Origin: Psychroflexus maritimus
Lineage (GTDB): Bacteria > Bacteroidota > Bacteroidia > Flavobacteriales > Flavobacteriaceae
Direction of reading: 5' to 3'
NCBI RefSeq assembly: GCF_011089875.1
Contig: NZ_JAANAS010000002.1
Coordinates: 32,554 to 96,553 of the forward strand
DNA: 64,000 nucleotides
Part shown: one piece after another, positions 1 through 8,674 of the stretch
How positions within the stretch are numbered: position 1 is the stretch's first letter
Layout: each line of letters opens with the position of its first letter
Program-made: the position numbers and the translations under genes
The notes under the pieces: model-generated
Seen by the model: only the letters and a program-made list of their open reading frames with translations
Told to the model about the DNA's origin: nothing
Database searches by the model: none

Positions 1-129
1 CAAGTAAATCTATAAACTTTTTTTCTAATTTATTGTTCACATTAACTTGTTCTAAATTGTTAGTAGTAATTTTTTCTTAATGTTACAAAAACCAATCAGG
101 TATTTTATAATTTTATAAAAACTAAGTTA

Positions 130-1428
130 ATGAATTTACCCAAATCTGAACACCCAAGATTGGTTATTATTGGTGGAGGTTTTGCTGGTATAAGTTTAGC
201 TAGAAACTTAATCAACCACCCCGTTCAAGTAGTCATGGTAGATAAACGTAACTACCACACATTTCAGCCTTTACTTTATCAAGTTTCAACCTCTGGATTA
301 GAGCCTGATTCTATTGCTTACCCTATTCGTAAAATTTTTAATAAAAGCAAAAATATTTTTTTTAGACTGGCTGAAGTTCAATCGATTAATGATAAAGATA
401 ACTTTCTCTCTACTTCCATTGGAAAAATAGAGTTTGATTATTTAGTTATTGCCACTGGTTCAAAGACTAATTTTTTTGGAAATAAAAATGTTGAACAGAA
501 TGCGATGAGCATGAAATCCATACCTCAAGCCCTTAATTTAAGAAGTCTTATCTTAGAAAATTTAGAAGAGGCAAGTATTACTAAGGATTTACAACAAAGA
601 AAACGTTTACTCAATTTTGTTATTGCTGGTGCCGGTCCAACAGGAGTTGAGTTAAGTGGAGCTTTAGCTGAACTAAAAAAACATGTGGTTAATAAAGATT
701 TTCCTGATTTAAACATGGATGAAATTCAGGTTCACCTTATCGAGGGGGAAGACCGAGTTCTTCCACCAATGAGTAAAAAAGCATCTAAGAATGCTACAAA
801 ATTTTTAAAGAAACTTGGGGTTATTATTCATACGAACACTTATGTTGAAGATTATAAAGATTTTGTAGTTGAAACAAATTCTGGAAAAACTTTTGAAACA
901 GAAACTTTTGTTTGGTCTGCTGGAGTTGGCGGAGCACCAGTTAATGGTTTAAAGGCTTCAAGTATTATTGACAAAATGAAGCGATATAGGGTAAATCATT
1001 ACAATCAGGTTGATGGATATGAACATATTTTTGCTTTGGGCGATATTGCTTTAATGCAAACCAAAAACTGGCCAGAGGGGCATCCTATGGTTGCACAACC
1101 TGCTATTCAACAAGGTAAACATTTAGCAAATAATTTCAAACGGACATTAAAAAATCAAGCCTTTATTCCTTTTACTTATTTTGATAAAGGAACTATGGCT
1201 ACCGTAGGAAGAAACAAAGCTGTTGTGGATTTACATAAACTCAAATTTGGTGGAGCTTTTGCCTGGTTTATTTGGATGTTTGTTCACCTTTGGTTCTTGG
1301 TTGGATTTAGAAATCGACTTGTGACGTTCATGAATTGGGTCTATAGCTATATCAATTATGACCGTGCAGCAAGAATTATTGTTAGGCCTTTTAAATCTAA
1401 GAAATTAGAAATGCACGACGCCGATTAG
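130..1428 (+). CDS. ndh: Type II NADH dehydrogenase (NDH-2), FAD-dependent
   Basis: A 432-residue single-subunit, non-proton-pumping NADH:quinone oxidoreductase of the respiratory chain, expected on the inner face of the cytoplasmic membrane. The FAD Rossmann motif GGGFAGI is at residues 15-21, a second dinucleotide motif (AGAGPTGVELSGAL, about 165-178) would bind NADH, and the FAD-contacting motif FALGDIA is near 305. The C-terminal ~60 residues are rich in Trp and Phe with a hydrophobic stretch, as expected of the membrane-anchoring helices of NDH-2. Length matches the family. The gene overlaps the opposing phosphoethanolamine transferase gene tail-to-tail by 4 bp. No clear promoter box was found in the 129 bp before it. 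Family call firm; the exact quinone is not visible. Confidence 0.93.
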   Translation: MNLPKSEHPRLVIIGGGFAGISLARNLINHPVQVVMVDKRNYHTFQPLLYQVSTSGLEPDSIAYPIRKIFNKSKNIFFRLAEVQSINDKDNFLSTSIGKIEFDYLVIATGSKTNFFGNKNVEQNAMSMKSIPQALNLRSLILENLEEASITKDLQQRKRLLNFVIAGAGPTGVELSGALAELKKHVVNKDFPDLNMDEIQVHLIEGEDRVLPPMSKKASKNATKFLKKLGVIIHTNTYVEDYKDFVVETNSGKTFETETFVWSAGVGGAPVNGLKASSIIDKMKRYRVNHYNQVDGYEHIFALGDIALMQTKNWPEGHPMVAQPAIQQGKHLANNFKRTLKNQAFIPFTYFDKGTMATVGRNKAVVDLHKLKFGGAFAWFIWMFVHLWFLVGFRNRLVTFMNWVYSYINYDRAARIIVRPFKSKKLEMHDAD

Positions 1429-3008
1429 CGCACAAGTTTTTCATAATGTATTCCTGAATTAAGTAATCTATTATTAAGCTTAAACTCTTCAGAAAATAGA
1501 CTTCTTCTTTTTCTCTTTTGTTTAAATTTTATTTTTGAAAAATCGGCATAGGTATCAAAAAAATAATTCAGCATAAAAGTCCTCTTTGTATCAATAGTTA
1601 AACCATAATTTTTAAAATAATCATCTGATGTCCAAAACAAAAAAGGTACTTCAAACATAGGTGGGCTTGGATTTTCTTCGTAATGGCCAGCAAAACTTCG
1701 GGTTTGATAGACCTCTTCGCCATGGTCAGAGAAATAAAGCATGTTTTTTTCTCCTTTTTGTGTTTGGAGAGATTTAAAAATTTCTTTAAGCATGAAGTCA
1801 GTATAAGTAATAGAATTATCATATGTATTTCTTTTTTGAACTGCTTCATCTGTATTTACTACTAAATTACTGGCTTTATCATGAAAAACATCAAATTCTT
1901 TAGGGTAACGGTCCTTATATTGAAGGTGACTTCCAAGTAAGTGAATAATAATAAATTTTTTCTTTGCAGGATTATTGAGTGCCTTTTCAAAATAAGGAAG
2001 AATGACTTCATCATGAGGAGTTACAGACCCTGCAATTGCTGTATTGGTGTAATGAACATGATGACTAGCTTTAGATATTTTGGTAACTAAACTTTCGTAA
2101 GGGCCAACAGGACGCTGGTTTGAAATCCAAAAAGTAGTAAAGCCAGCTTGATTCATTAATTGCACTAAGGTGGCCTCTTTATCTTTTTGAAAATGATTAT
2201 AAGTGAGTACTTTTTTTAATGAGCCAATGGTGAATGCGCTGTTGCTAATTACGTCTGTGTAAATATTTATTTCAGGTTTAAGGCTTGTTAAAAAGGGAGT
2301 TGTAGCTCTGTCATAACCATAAATAGTAAGATGATTTCTACTGGCAGACTCCCCAATAACTAGAACATAGGTCGCTTCATCATCTCCTATATGCTCAACC
2401 TCACTTAAAAAGCTTTCTTGTTTATCTAAGGGTAAATCTTTAAGTTGAAAGTGTTCATATTGGTAAACAATTATACCTCGAGCAAGTAAATAAGGAAAAT
2501 TTTGATCAATTAAATGTGAGAATTTAAAAACAGCAAGTAATGCAATAAATACACTTAGACAAATCCATTTTTTTTGCCTCAGAATTTTTACAGAAATAGA
2601 ATTTCTATATTTGATGAAGAATCCTAGGATTAGTAATAGATGAACTGCAATTAGAAAAATACTTTTTGCATTGAAATAGAAACTTAAAAACTCACGAGCT
2701 TCAGCAAGATTAGTTTCAAATAATACAAAGATTGCTGAAGCAGAAAAATTTGTGCCAAACCAAAAATAATAAAGGGTTTCAGCTCCACAAGTTAGTCCAA
2801 AACCAAGGTAAAATAAGCCTGTCATGAACTTAGTTTTAAAAACCGAATGAAGGTTTATAAAAACAAATAAAATAACCAAAAAAACATGGTTTTCTAAAAA
2901 ATTAATCCATCGGTCTGGTCTAAAATCACTGAAAATTAGCTCAAAAATAAAATTGATATAAATAGGAGCAATCCACCAAAAAAGAGATTTTTTAAATTCA
3001 ATTTTCAT
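1425..3008 (-). CDS. Phosphoethanolamine transferase, EptA/MCR-like (alkaline phosphatase fold)
   Basis: Inner-membrane enzyme with about five N-terminal transmembrane helices (roughly residues 10-165) and a periplasmic sulfatase-fold domain. Family motifs: metal-site VIGESASRNHLTIYGYDR near 217-234 (Glu220), a candidate nucleophile Thr260 in SAFTIGS, and YFSDHGEEV towards the C terminus. The family transfers phosphoethanolamine from phosphatidylethanolamine to lipid A or other glycans. The Cys-rich segment after the nucleophile in MCR/EptA enzymes is absent, so the acceptor may differ. An in-frame TTG at 3029 would add 7 residues, but the ATG at 3008 is preferred and gives 527 residues. The gene overlaps the end of the upstream glycosyltransferase gene by 11 bp, so the two are probably co-transcribed for cell-surface glycan modification. 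Confidence 0.82.
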   Translation of the reverse strand: MKIEFKKSLFWWIAPIYINFIFELIFSDFRPDRWINFLENHVFLVILFVFINLHSVFKTKFMTGLFYLGFGLTCGAETLYYFWFGTNFSASAIFVLFETNLAEAREFLSFYFNAKSIFLIAVHLLLILGFFIKYRNSISVKILRQKKWICLSVFIALLAVFKFSHLIDQNFPYLLARGIIVYQYEHFQLKDLPLDKQESFLSEVEHIGDDEATYVLVIGESASRNHLTIYGYDRATTPFLTSLKPEINIYTDVISNSAFTIGSLKKVLTYNHFQKDKEATLVQLMNQAGFTTFWISNQRPVGPYESLVTKISKASHHVHYTNTAIAGSVTPHDEVILPYFEKALNNPAKKKFIIIHLLGSHLQYKDRYPKEFDVFHDKASNLVVNTDEAVQKRNTYDNSITYTDFMLKEIFKSLQTQKGEKNMLYFSDHGEEVYQTRSFAGHYEENPSPPMFEVPFLFWTSDDYFKNYGLTIDTKRTFMLNYFFDTYADFSKIKFKQKRKRRSLFSEEFKLNNRLLNSGIHYEKLVR

Positions 3009-3813
3009 TGGTTTGGTGTGTTTTGACAAAAGTTAAACATTGAATCATTTTGCTGTACATAGGCAAAACTTCTTTAGATGATATTTCTTTTTTCCTCCAT
3101 AAAAAAAATAAATACTTAATCATCCAAAGGTAAATTAAGTTTTTTAATTTAGGGTGTCTTAGTGCAATTGCTGTTTTTAAAAAACCATCAGAAATAGGAT
3201 TTTGACCACTGCTTTTTCCTTGATGCTGAGCAATAATAGCATTGATTCTTTGCATTTTTATTCCCTTTTTCTTAAGTATTCCCGCCAATATTTGTTCTTC
3301 TCCCATAGGAAAAACAGCATTAATTCCAAACTGAGTATTAAACTTCAAATCATATTCTTTTAGTAGCTTTAGGTTCAGGAGCATTTCAGCAGAAGAAATC
3401 TGTTCGATTTGTTTTTTAGTTCTAATTTCGTGGTTATAAGTTAAATACTTTTTAAAAGACTGATGTTTCTCATTAGTTAATTGAAAAACAATAAGCCCAC
3501 AGTTTTCAAAAGCAGCAATAGCTTGATTAATTTTAATTTCAAAGTTTTCTTGGTAAATTAAATCATCATCTGCAATTAAACCAAATTTTGTTGTACAATG
3601 CTTAATCGCTAAATTTCTACTTTTACTAAGACCTATATCAAAAGAATTAATAACTTTAATAGTAGAAAAATTACTTGTGATTTTATTTTTAGGCGTAGTT
3701 TGGTTAACTATAATCAAATTAAATTTATGGTAATCGTGCCTAGGAAACATCTGGTCTAGAAAGCTTAAATTAGACCTGTTCATAGTTGAAATTAAAAGGC
3801 TGAATTTTTCCAA
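2998..3813 (-). CDS. Family-2-like glycosyltransferase
   Basis: A 271-residue cytoplasmic GT-A-fold transferase. It starts directly with a beta strand leading into STMNRSN, and carries GLIADDDLIYQ with the acidic triplet Asp82-84 expected to bind the nucleotide-sugar metal. The TTG at 3813 is the only start that keeps the first beta strand; the next ATG (3783) would remove it. The upstream flippase stops in the same frame, with a single codon between its TAA and this TTG, so translational coupling is likely. Neighbours (flippase upstream, phosphoethanolamine transferase downstream) suggest a role in surface polysaccharide or LPS core assembly. Donor and acceptor cannot be read from the sequence. 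Confidence 0.78.
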   Translation of the reverse strand: MEKFSLLISTMNRSNLSFLDQMFPRHDYHKFNLIIVNQTTPKNKITSNFSTIKVINSFDIGLSKSRNLAIKHCTTKFGLIADDDLIYQENFEIKINQAIAAFENCGLIVFQLTNEKHQSFKKYLTYNHEIRTKKQIEQISSAEMLLNLKLLKEYDLKFNTQFGINAVFPMGEEQILAGILKKKGIKMQRINAIIAQHQGKSSGQNPISDGFLKTAIALRHPKLKNLIYLWMIKYLFFLWRKKEISSKEVLPMYSKMIQCLTFVKTHQTNEN

Positions 3814-3816
3814 TTT

Positions 3817-5103
3817 TTAAATTTTAGTAAAAATTACTTTTCTGAAAACGCTCAAAATTATAATCAAATAAACAAAATAAGCTAGAAAATGTGCAAAGGC
3901 CACTCCTTCAAGACCCATTTTAGGCAAAAATAAGAGGCTGAAAACATATAACGAAATAGCTAATATAAGATCGGTAACAATAAAATGAACTACCATTTTC
4001 TTGGCGTGAAATTGATAAGCCAAAACCAAAGCAACCACTCTAAAAAAATCACCCAATAGTTGCCAAAAAAACAAGTTTGAAGTCGGTAAGAATTCTTCTG
4101 AAAATATTATTTTAATTAGCACTTCTCTAAAAAAATAAACTCCTATTAGACCAATGGCAAATAGAGGAATTATTTTTTTGTAAAAATCAAAAGCTATACT
4201 TTTAAATTCTGAAGCTTTCTTTGCTGCAGCTAATTTTGGAAGAATGTACAGGTTGAGAAGCGACAAAATAAACAGCATATAATAATTCGTAATTCTGTTG
4301 ATTGCATCCCAATACCCTGCCTGGTCTTCACTAAAATTTTCAATGATGAAGTTCCTTATTCCTAAATAAGCCACGGGGAAACATATACTTGAAATTAAGG
4401 TCATTAAAGCGTACTGACCAAGATTTTTTAGCAAGGGGGTAGAAAAATAGAACAGTTTTATATTGAATATTGTAGTTAAAAAAAATCTAGATTGATAAAG
4501 CGTATATATTAGAACTGCTAATGGAAGTATAATTAAATTTAACAATGCTCCTTCTAAGTCATAAAACAATAAAAGTAATACAAATAAACCAAGGTTGAGA
4601 AAATGACTAGCAACTTCTATTTGAATTACTTTTTTAAATGCTGCAAAGCCCTTTAACAAATTAATCAAGAACGAATTAAACACATGAAAAGGAAGAATAA
4701 CAGCAAATAGTTGAATAATATACGTGTAGTCCCTTTGTTGAAATATGTAATCATTGATTTCTCTTGCAAAATAAAAGCAAAAACCCATAACAAAAAGCAT
4801 TAACAATGCTGAACTAAAAAGTAGGGTACTATAAAGAGAGTTTAAATTTTTATTATCTTCTTTATATTCTGCTCCATATTTTATAATTGCCTTCTCAAGG
4901 CCACCTGAAGCAAAATGGGAAACTAGCTTTTGAACATCCCTTAGGTTTCCAATTAATGCGATTCCTTGTGGTCCTAAAAAATTTGCAGAAAGTTTAGTAA
5001 CGATTAATCCCGTAATCATTTTTATAGAAATGGAAACAGAGTTCAAAGAGGAAACTTTGAGTAGGGGAGAGTGATTAATTATTTTTTTTAGTCGGTTCCG
5101 CAT
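3817..5103 (-). CDS. O-antigen/polysaccharide flippase (Wzx-like, MATE/MOP superfamily)
   Basis: A 428-residue polytopic membrane protein with about 12 predicted hydrophobic segments and a short basic N terminus. The N-terminal stretch (GLIVTKLSANFLGPQGIALIGNLRD, about 32-56, shown here in part) is characteristic of O-antigen translocases in the polysaccharide-transport group of the MOP superfamily. The role would be to flip an undecaprenyl-linked oligosaccharide to the periplasm. It begins with ATG and is the first gene of a cluster followed by a glycosyltransferase and an EptA-like enzyme, all on the minus strand and nearly contiguous. No polymerase or ligase is seen nearby, so this is an incomplete glycan locus. 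Confidence 0.82.
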   Translation of the reverse strand: MRNRLKKIINHSPLLKVSSLNSVSISIKMITGLIVTKLSANFLGPQGIALIGNLRDVQKLVSHFASGGLEKAIIKYGAEYKEDNKNLNSLYSTLLFSSALLMLFVMGFCFYFAREINDYIFQQRDYTYIIQLFAVILPFHVFNSFLINLLKGFAAFKKVIQIEVASHFLNLGLFVLLLLFYDLEGALLNLIILPLAVLIYTLYQSRFFLTTIFNIKLFYFSTPLLKNLGQYALMTLISSICFPVAYLGIRNFIIENFSEDQAGYWDAINRITNYYMLFILSLLNLYILPKLAAAKKASEFKSIAFDFYKKIIPLFAIGLIGVYFFREVLIKIIFSEEFLPTSNLFFWQLLGDFFRVVALVLAYQFHAKKMVVHFIVTDLILAISLYVFSLLFLPKMGLEGVAFAHFLAYFVYLIIILSVFRKVIFTKI

Positions 5104-5189
5104 TTAACTTTTAAACTTGGCTAAGTTAAACTATTCAGTTGGCAAGACCAAAACTAATTAAAAACTGATTATTTTTAGCAACTAAATTT

Positions 5190-5225
5190 GAAAGTCAATA
5201 AATACTTTTTTCTTTATTGACTTTC
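5190..5225 (-). terminator. 13-bp hairpin downstream of the PLP-lyase gene
   Basis: GAAAGTCAATAAA (5190-5202) pairs perfectly with TTTATTGACTTTC (5213-5225) around a 10-nt loop. It lies about 60 bp past the stop of the PLP lyase (minus strand) and before the next minus-strand gene. On the minus strand the 3' side is AAATTT rather than a clean U tract, so termination is probable but not certain. Confidence 0.6.
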
Positions 5226-5285
5226 AGAATTAATTAAGAAAGATAAGGTATATCTTATATGATTAATGCTTATTAGATAAAAAAC

Positions 5286-6506
5286 TTAGATAGACATTGA
5301 AGAAGGCTTAATTTTTAAAGCTTCTAAGCAGCTTTTCATTTCTTCAAAAGTGTGATGAATGTTATAATCTAAGCCAATAGAAAATCTTACTAAACCTTTA
5401 GAAAGCCCCATTTCTTTTTGCTCATTTTCTGGAATTTCTGATGAGGTTGAACTTCCTGGCGCACTGAATAAAGTTTTGTAGAAGCCTAGACTTACGGCTA
5501 AGTAACCTAAGTTTTTATGTTGGAGCATTTCCATAAAGAGGTTGGCATTCTCTAGGCTTCCTAAATCTACGCAGAAAAGACCACCAAAACCAATACTTTC
5601 GTCCATTTGATTCTTCATAATTTCATGTGATTTTGCTGAATTCAATCCAGGATAAATCACGCGGAAACCTAAAGATTGAAAAGCTTTTGCTAAATATAAA
5701 GCATTGGTTGAATGTTGTTTCATTCGAATAGGTAATGTCCTTAGGTTTTTAAGTACAGAAGCTGCACGAAGACTATCTAAAGTTTGACCAAGTAACATAG
5801 CTGCACCATCATTTACATCTTTTAATTTATTGATAAATTCTTCAGATGCACAAACTGCTCCACCAAGAGTATCTGAACTTCCATTGATAAACTTCGTCAA
5901 ACTGTGAATAATTACGTCTGCTCCTAATTCTTTTGGTCTTAAAGCTAAGGGAGTAAAGGTATTGTCAACTACTAATGTTAATTTATGTTTTTGGGCAATT
6001 TTTGCTAAAGCTTGAATATTTGCGACTTCCATAAGTGGATTACTAACAGTTTCGCAATACAGTACTTTTGTGTTTTTCTGAATAGCATTTTCAACGGCTT
6101 TTAAATTAACTATGTCAACAAAACTAGTTTCGATAGTTAATTTAGGAGCGAAATTTTTCATGAAAGCATAAGTTCCGCCGTAAACTGTTCTACTGGAAAC
6201 TACATGATCACCAGATTTACATAATTGTAGAATTACGGAAGTAATTGCTCCCATTCCAGAAGCAAAAACATGAGCAGATTCTGTTGCTTCCATTTTAGCT
6301 AAGGCTTCACTCAAATATAATCCGCTAGGCGAACTATGACGCGAATATAAATAGCAGCCTTCAGTTTTACCTTCAAAGGTATCTGCCATAGATTGAGCCG
6401 ATAAGAATGTATAAGTTGATGAATCTGAAATTGAAGGGTTTACTCCTCCAAATTCACCAAAAAATTGTAATTCTTGAATGCTTTGTGCTGCGGTGTTTTT
6501 TTTCAT
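5286..6506 (-). CDS. megL: PLP-dependent Cys/Met metabolism enzyme (methionine gamma-lyase-like)
   Basis: A 406-residue fold-type I PLP enzyme of the trans-sulfuration family. The PLP phosphate loop ASGMGAI is at 82-88, the pyridine-binding Asp is in VVDNTFTPL (Asp181), and the Schiff-base lysine is Lys205 in SLTKFINGSSD. The YSRHSSPSGLYLSEALAKME block near 54-73 fits gamma-lyases and gamma-synthases. Candidate activities are methionine gamma-lyase, cystathionine gamma-lyase or gamma-synthase; the pairing with a divergent Lrp/AsnC regulator favours a catabolic methionine lyase, but substrate cannot be settled from motifs. A well-formed Bacteroidota promoter lies just upstream and would give a leader of only about 15 nt. 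The family is certain, the symbol tentative. Confidence 0.75.
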   Translation of the reverse strand: MKKNTAAQSIQELQFFGEFGGVNPSISDSSTYTFLSAQSMADTFEGKTEGCYLYSRHSSPSGLYLSEALAKMEATESAHVFASGMGAITSVILQLCKSGDHVVSSRTVYGGTYAFMKNFAPKLTIETSFVDIVNLKAVENAIQKNTKVLYCETVSNPLMEVANIQALAKIAQKHKLTLVVDNTFTPLALRPKELGADVIIHSLTKFINGSSDTLGGAVCASEEFINKLKDVNDGAAMLLGQTLDSLRAASVLKNLRTLPIRMKQHSTNALYLAKAFQSLGFRVIYPGLNSAKSHEIMKNQMDESIGFGGLFCVDLGSLENANLFMEMLQHKNLGYLAVSLGFYKTLFSAPGSSTSSEIPENEQKEMGLSKGLVRFSIGLDYNIHHTFEEMKSCLEALKIKPSSMSI

Positions 6507-6528
6507 TTTACTAAAAATTAAATTTTTT

Positions 6529-6559
6529 CAAAATTAAGTAATTAAGAATATAAAACAAT
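6529..6559 (-). promoter_or_regulatory. Promoter of the PLP-lyase gene (-33/-7)
   Basis: Read on the minus strand, a -7 box TAATTTTG (6529-6536) matches TAnnTTTG, and a TTG (6556-6558) sits exactly 19 nt upstream, as in the Bacteroidota housekeeping sigma consensus. The ATG is 23 bp further on, so the mRNA leader must be very short. Confidence 0.7.
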
Positions 6560-6589
6560 TTAAATTATCATATTTAGAAAAATAAACTA

Positions 6590-6627
6590 ATAATAATATT
6601 ATTATAGAATTAAATTCTATATTTTTG
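6590..6627 (+). promoter_or_regulatory. Two palindromes plus -7 box: probable Lrp/AsnC operator
   Basis: ATAATAATATTATTAT (6590-6605) is a perfect 16-bp palindrome. Immediately after it, ATAGAATT-A-AATTCTAT (6604-6620) is a perfect 8-bp inverted repeat with a 1-nt centre. It abuts a -7 box TATTTTTG (6620-6627) that would drive the Lrp gene at 6663. The first palindrome covers the expected -33 region. AT-rich dyads of this kind are typical Lrp/AsnC sites, so autoregulation and control of the divergent lyase gene are inferred. Confidence 0.6.
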
Positions 6628-6662
6628 TGATTCAAACTATTTATTAACGATAATTTTTCATC

Positions 6663-7100
6663 ATGAATTTGGATACTATAGACTTCAAAATATTAAATCA
6701 GTTGAGAAATGATGCTAAACTAACCACTAAGCATTTAGCTCTTCAGGTAAATTTATCACCAACTGCGGTTTTTGAACGCATTAAAAAATTGGAACGTAAC
6801 CAGGTAATTGCTGGTTATCAAGCTAAAATTAATCCGTTTAAAGTTAATCTTTCGTTTTTAGCTTTTTGCATGGTTCAACTTGAAAAACATACACAAGAAT
6901 ACTTGAATGTCTTTGAAAGTGAAGTAAATCAACTTGAAGCAGTTGTTGAATGTAATCACGTAAGCGGAAGTTATGATTATTTACTTAAAGTAAGAGTAAA
7001 AGACATGGACGCTTACCGAGAATTTATTGTTACGAAGCTCACAAAAATTCCGTACATAGCAAACACACAAAGTGCATTTAGTATGAAAGTAGTGAAATAG
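6663..7100 (+). CDS. Lrp/AsnC family transcriptional regulator
   Basis: A 145-residue regulator of normal length for the family. Residues 1-60 form the winged helix-turn-helix (DTIDFKILNQLRNDAKLTTKHLA, cited here across its first helix and turn; recognition helix around SPTAVFERIKKLE). Residues 65-140 form the RAM/AsnC ligand-binding domain, with the characteristic VVECNHVSGSYDYLLKV. Proteins of this family octamerise and respond to amino acids. It is divergent from the PLP sulfur-amino-acid lyase, with palindromes in the shared 156-bp region, so it probably senses methionine or a related amino acid and controls that gene and itself. Confidence 0.9.
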   Translation: MNLDTIDFKILNQLRNDAKLTTKHLALQVNLSPTAVFERIKKLERNQVIAGYQAKINPFKVNLSFLAFCMVQLEKHTQEYLNVFESEVNQLEAVVECNHVSGSYDYLLKVRVKDMDAYREFIVTKLTKIPYIANTQSAFSMKVVK

Positions 7101-7128
7101 AGGCTTAATTTAAGCGATAAGATTAAGT

Positions 7129-7155
7129 AAGCCGCTTCAAAACTTGAAGCGGTTT
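7129..7155. terminator. Bidirectional terminator between convergent genes
   Basis: CCGCTTCAA (7132-7140) and TTGAAGCGG (7144-7152) form a perfect 9-bp stem, extended by A-T pairs at the base, with a 3-nt loop. T-rich sequence follows on the plus side and A-rich sequence precedes it, so it can serve both the Lrp gene (+) and the 489-residue gene (-). Confidence 0.85.
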
Positions 7156-7160
7156 ATTAT

Positions 7161-8630
7161 TTATTTTTGAACATAAAAACCAACTTTTTCTGGTTTTTTA
7201 TAATCACGTTGAAATAGCTTTTCATCCTTAATTTTCTGTGCTGTTTTTTCTGGTAAAAGTCTTTCCCAACCTTCCTTGTTGTTAGCAATCATATGCAAGA
7301 CTTGTCTAGAAAATATCTCCATCACTTCGGGGTTATAATTTTCAACATCAACCACCCTTCCGTTATGTTTGAAAAACTTGTAAAGTTCTTTCATGCGAGG
7401 GTGAACTTTTAGGTTATCGCTAGTAGTTACTTCACCCGTGTCAGGATTTTTGTAAGGATATAGATAGACTTTCAGGTCTTTGTAAAATAATTTACCAAAA
7501 GCTTCTAAAATTCCACCACTTAAATGGCGGTAGTATTTCTCATCAAAAACATCAATAAGGTTATTAACTCCCATAGATAAAGCCATTCTTTCTTTGGTGT
7601 AATTAGATAAGTATTCAACCAGTTTATAGTATTCTTGAAAGTTAGAAATCATAACTGTATGACCAAGTTCGCATAAAAGTTTAGCCCTGTCCATGAAATC
7701 TTCTTCATCAATTTCACCTTCAGAACGCAAGTTTGAGAGTGTGATTTCAAAAATCACTTCAATATTCTCTCGATTAACTTTTTTCTCTTTGGCAAATAGT
7801 TCTAAAGATTTTTCATAAATATCTTCATTTACTTTAGTCACTGGTCTAAAACTTCCTCTTAAAGCTAGAATGTTTTTCTTATAAAGAACTTTAGCAGGAA
7901 GTACATTATTAGCACTTGGATCAAACATTACTGCGTCAGTCATTCCGTTTTTGACCAATTGTAAACTCATTAATCTATTATCTACCTCCTTAAAAACAGG
8001 ACCTGAGAAGTTGATGGTGTCAATTTCAATTTGATCTTTATCAATATGGTCATACAAATCCTTTAAAACTTGTTTGGCATCACTGTGAGCATAAAATGCC
8101 GCATAAATTAAATTAGTCCCTAATATTCCTAAGGTGTTCTGTTGCAGTCTAGCATCGTTTTCTTTAAACCTGATGTGCAAAACAATTTTATTGTATTCAC
8201 CTTTAGGTTCTAATTGGTATTTAATTCCTACCCAGCCATGGCCTTTATAACGTTTGGCAAAATCTATTGTGGCAACCGTATTAGCATAGGTAAAAAACAA
8301 TTTGTTTGGATGCTTAGATCTAACTATACGTTCTTCAATTAATCGGGTTTCATGATCCAACATTTTTTGCAGCCTGCTTTCTGTCACATATCTTCTGTCG
8401 TCTTCAACTCCATAAACCGCATCCGAAAAATCTTTATCGTATGCACTCATGGTTTTGGCGATAGTTCCAGATGAACCGCCGGCCCTAAAAAAGTTCCTTA
8501 CGGTTTCCTGTCCTGCACCAATCTCTGCAAACGTACCATAAATGTTTTCATTTAGGTTGATTCTTAGGGATTTATCTTTAACAGATTTGGCGCTTTGAAA
8601 ATCTTTATCACCCATTATCTTAATCGACAT
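7161..8630 (-). CDS. Conserved uncharacterised protein (489 aa), often mis-annotated
   Basis: A soluble 489-residue protein without signal peptide or membrane segments. It begins MSIKIMGDKDFQSAKSVKDK and contains charged, well-conserved-looking blocks such as NLNENIYGTFAEIGAGQET, RAGGSSGTIAKTMSAYDKDF and KLFFTYANTVATIDFAKRYKGHGWVG (quoted in part). I recognise the family as one found across Bacteroidetes, where databases label it inconsistently (for example as a nicotinate-nucleotide adenylyltransferase or TonB-dependent receptor). I see neither an HxGH nucleotidyltransferase motif nor any beta-barrel features to justify those names. The ATG at 8630 follows a minus-strand -7 box (8675-8682). 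It is a single-gene unit ending at a shared terminator. Function unknown. Confidence 0.8.
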   Translation of the reverse strand: MSIKIMGDKDFQSAKSVKDKSLRINLNENIYGTFAEIGAGQETVRNFFRAGGSSGTIAKTMSAYDKDFSDAVYGVEDDRRYVTESRLQKMLDHETRLIEERIVRSKHPNKLFFTYANTVATIDFAKRYKGHGWVGIKYQLEPKGEYNKIVLHIRFKENDARLQQNTLGILGTNLIYAAFYAHSDAKQVLKDLYDHIDKDQIEIDTINFSGPVFKEVDNRLMSLQLVKNGMTDAVMFDPSANNVLPAKVLYKKNILALRGSFRPVTKVNEDIYEKSLELFAKEKKVNRENIEVIFEITLSNLRSEGEIDEEDFMDRAKLLCELGHTVMISNFQEYYKLVEYLSNYTKERMALSMGVNNLIDVFDEKYYRHLSGGILEAFGKLFYKDLKVYLYPYKNPDTGEVTTSDNLKVHPRMKELYKFFKHNGRVVDVENYNPEVMEIFSRQVLHMIANNKEGWERLLPEKTAQKIKDEKLFQRDYKKPEKVGFYVQK

Positions 8631-8674
8631 ACAGCTTGATTTTTTATTAAAGTTTTTTTCAGTATTGCTAGCTA

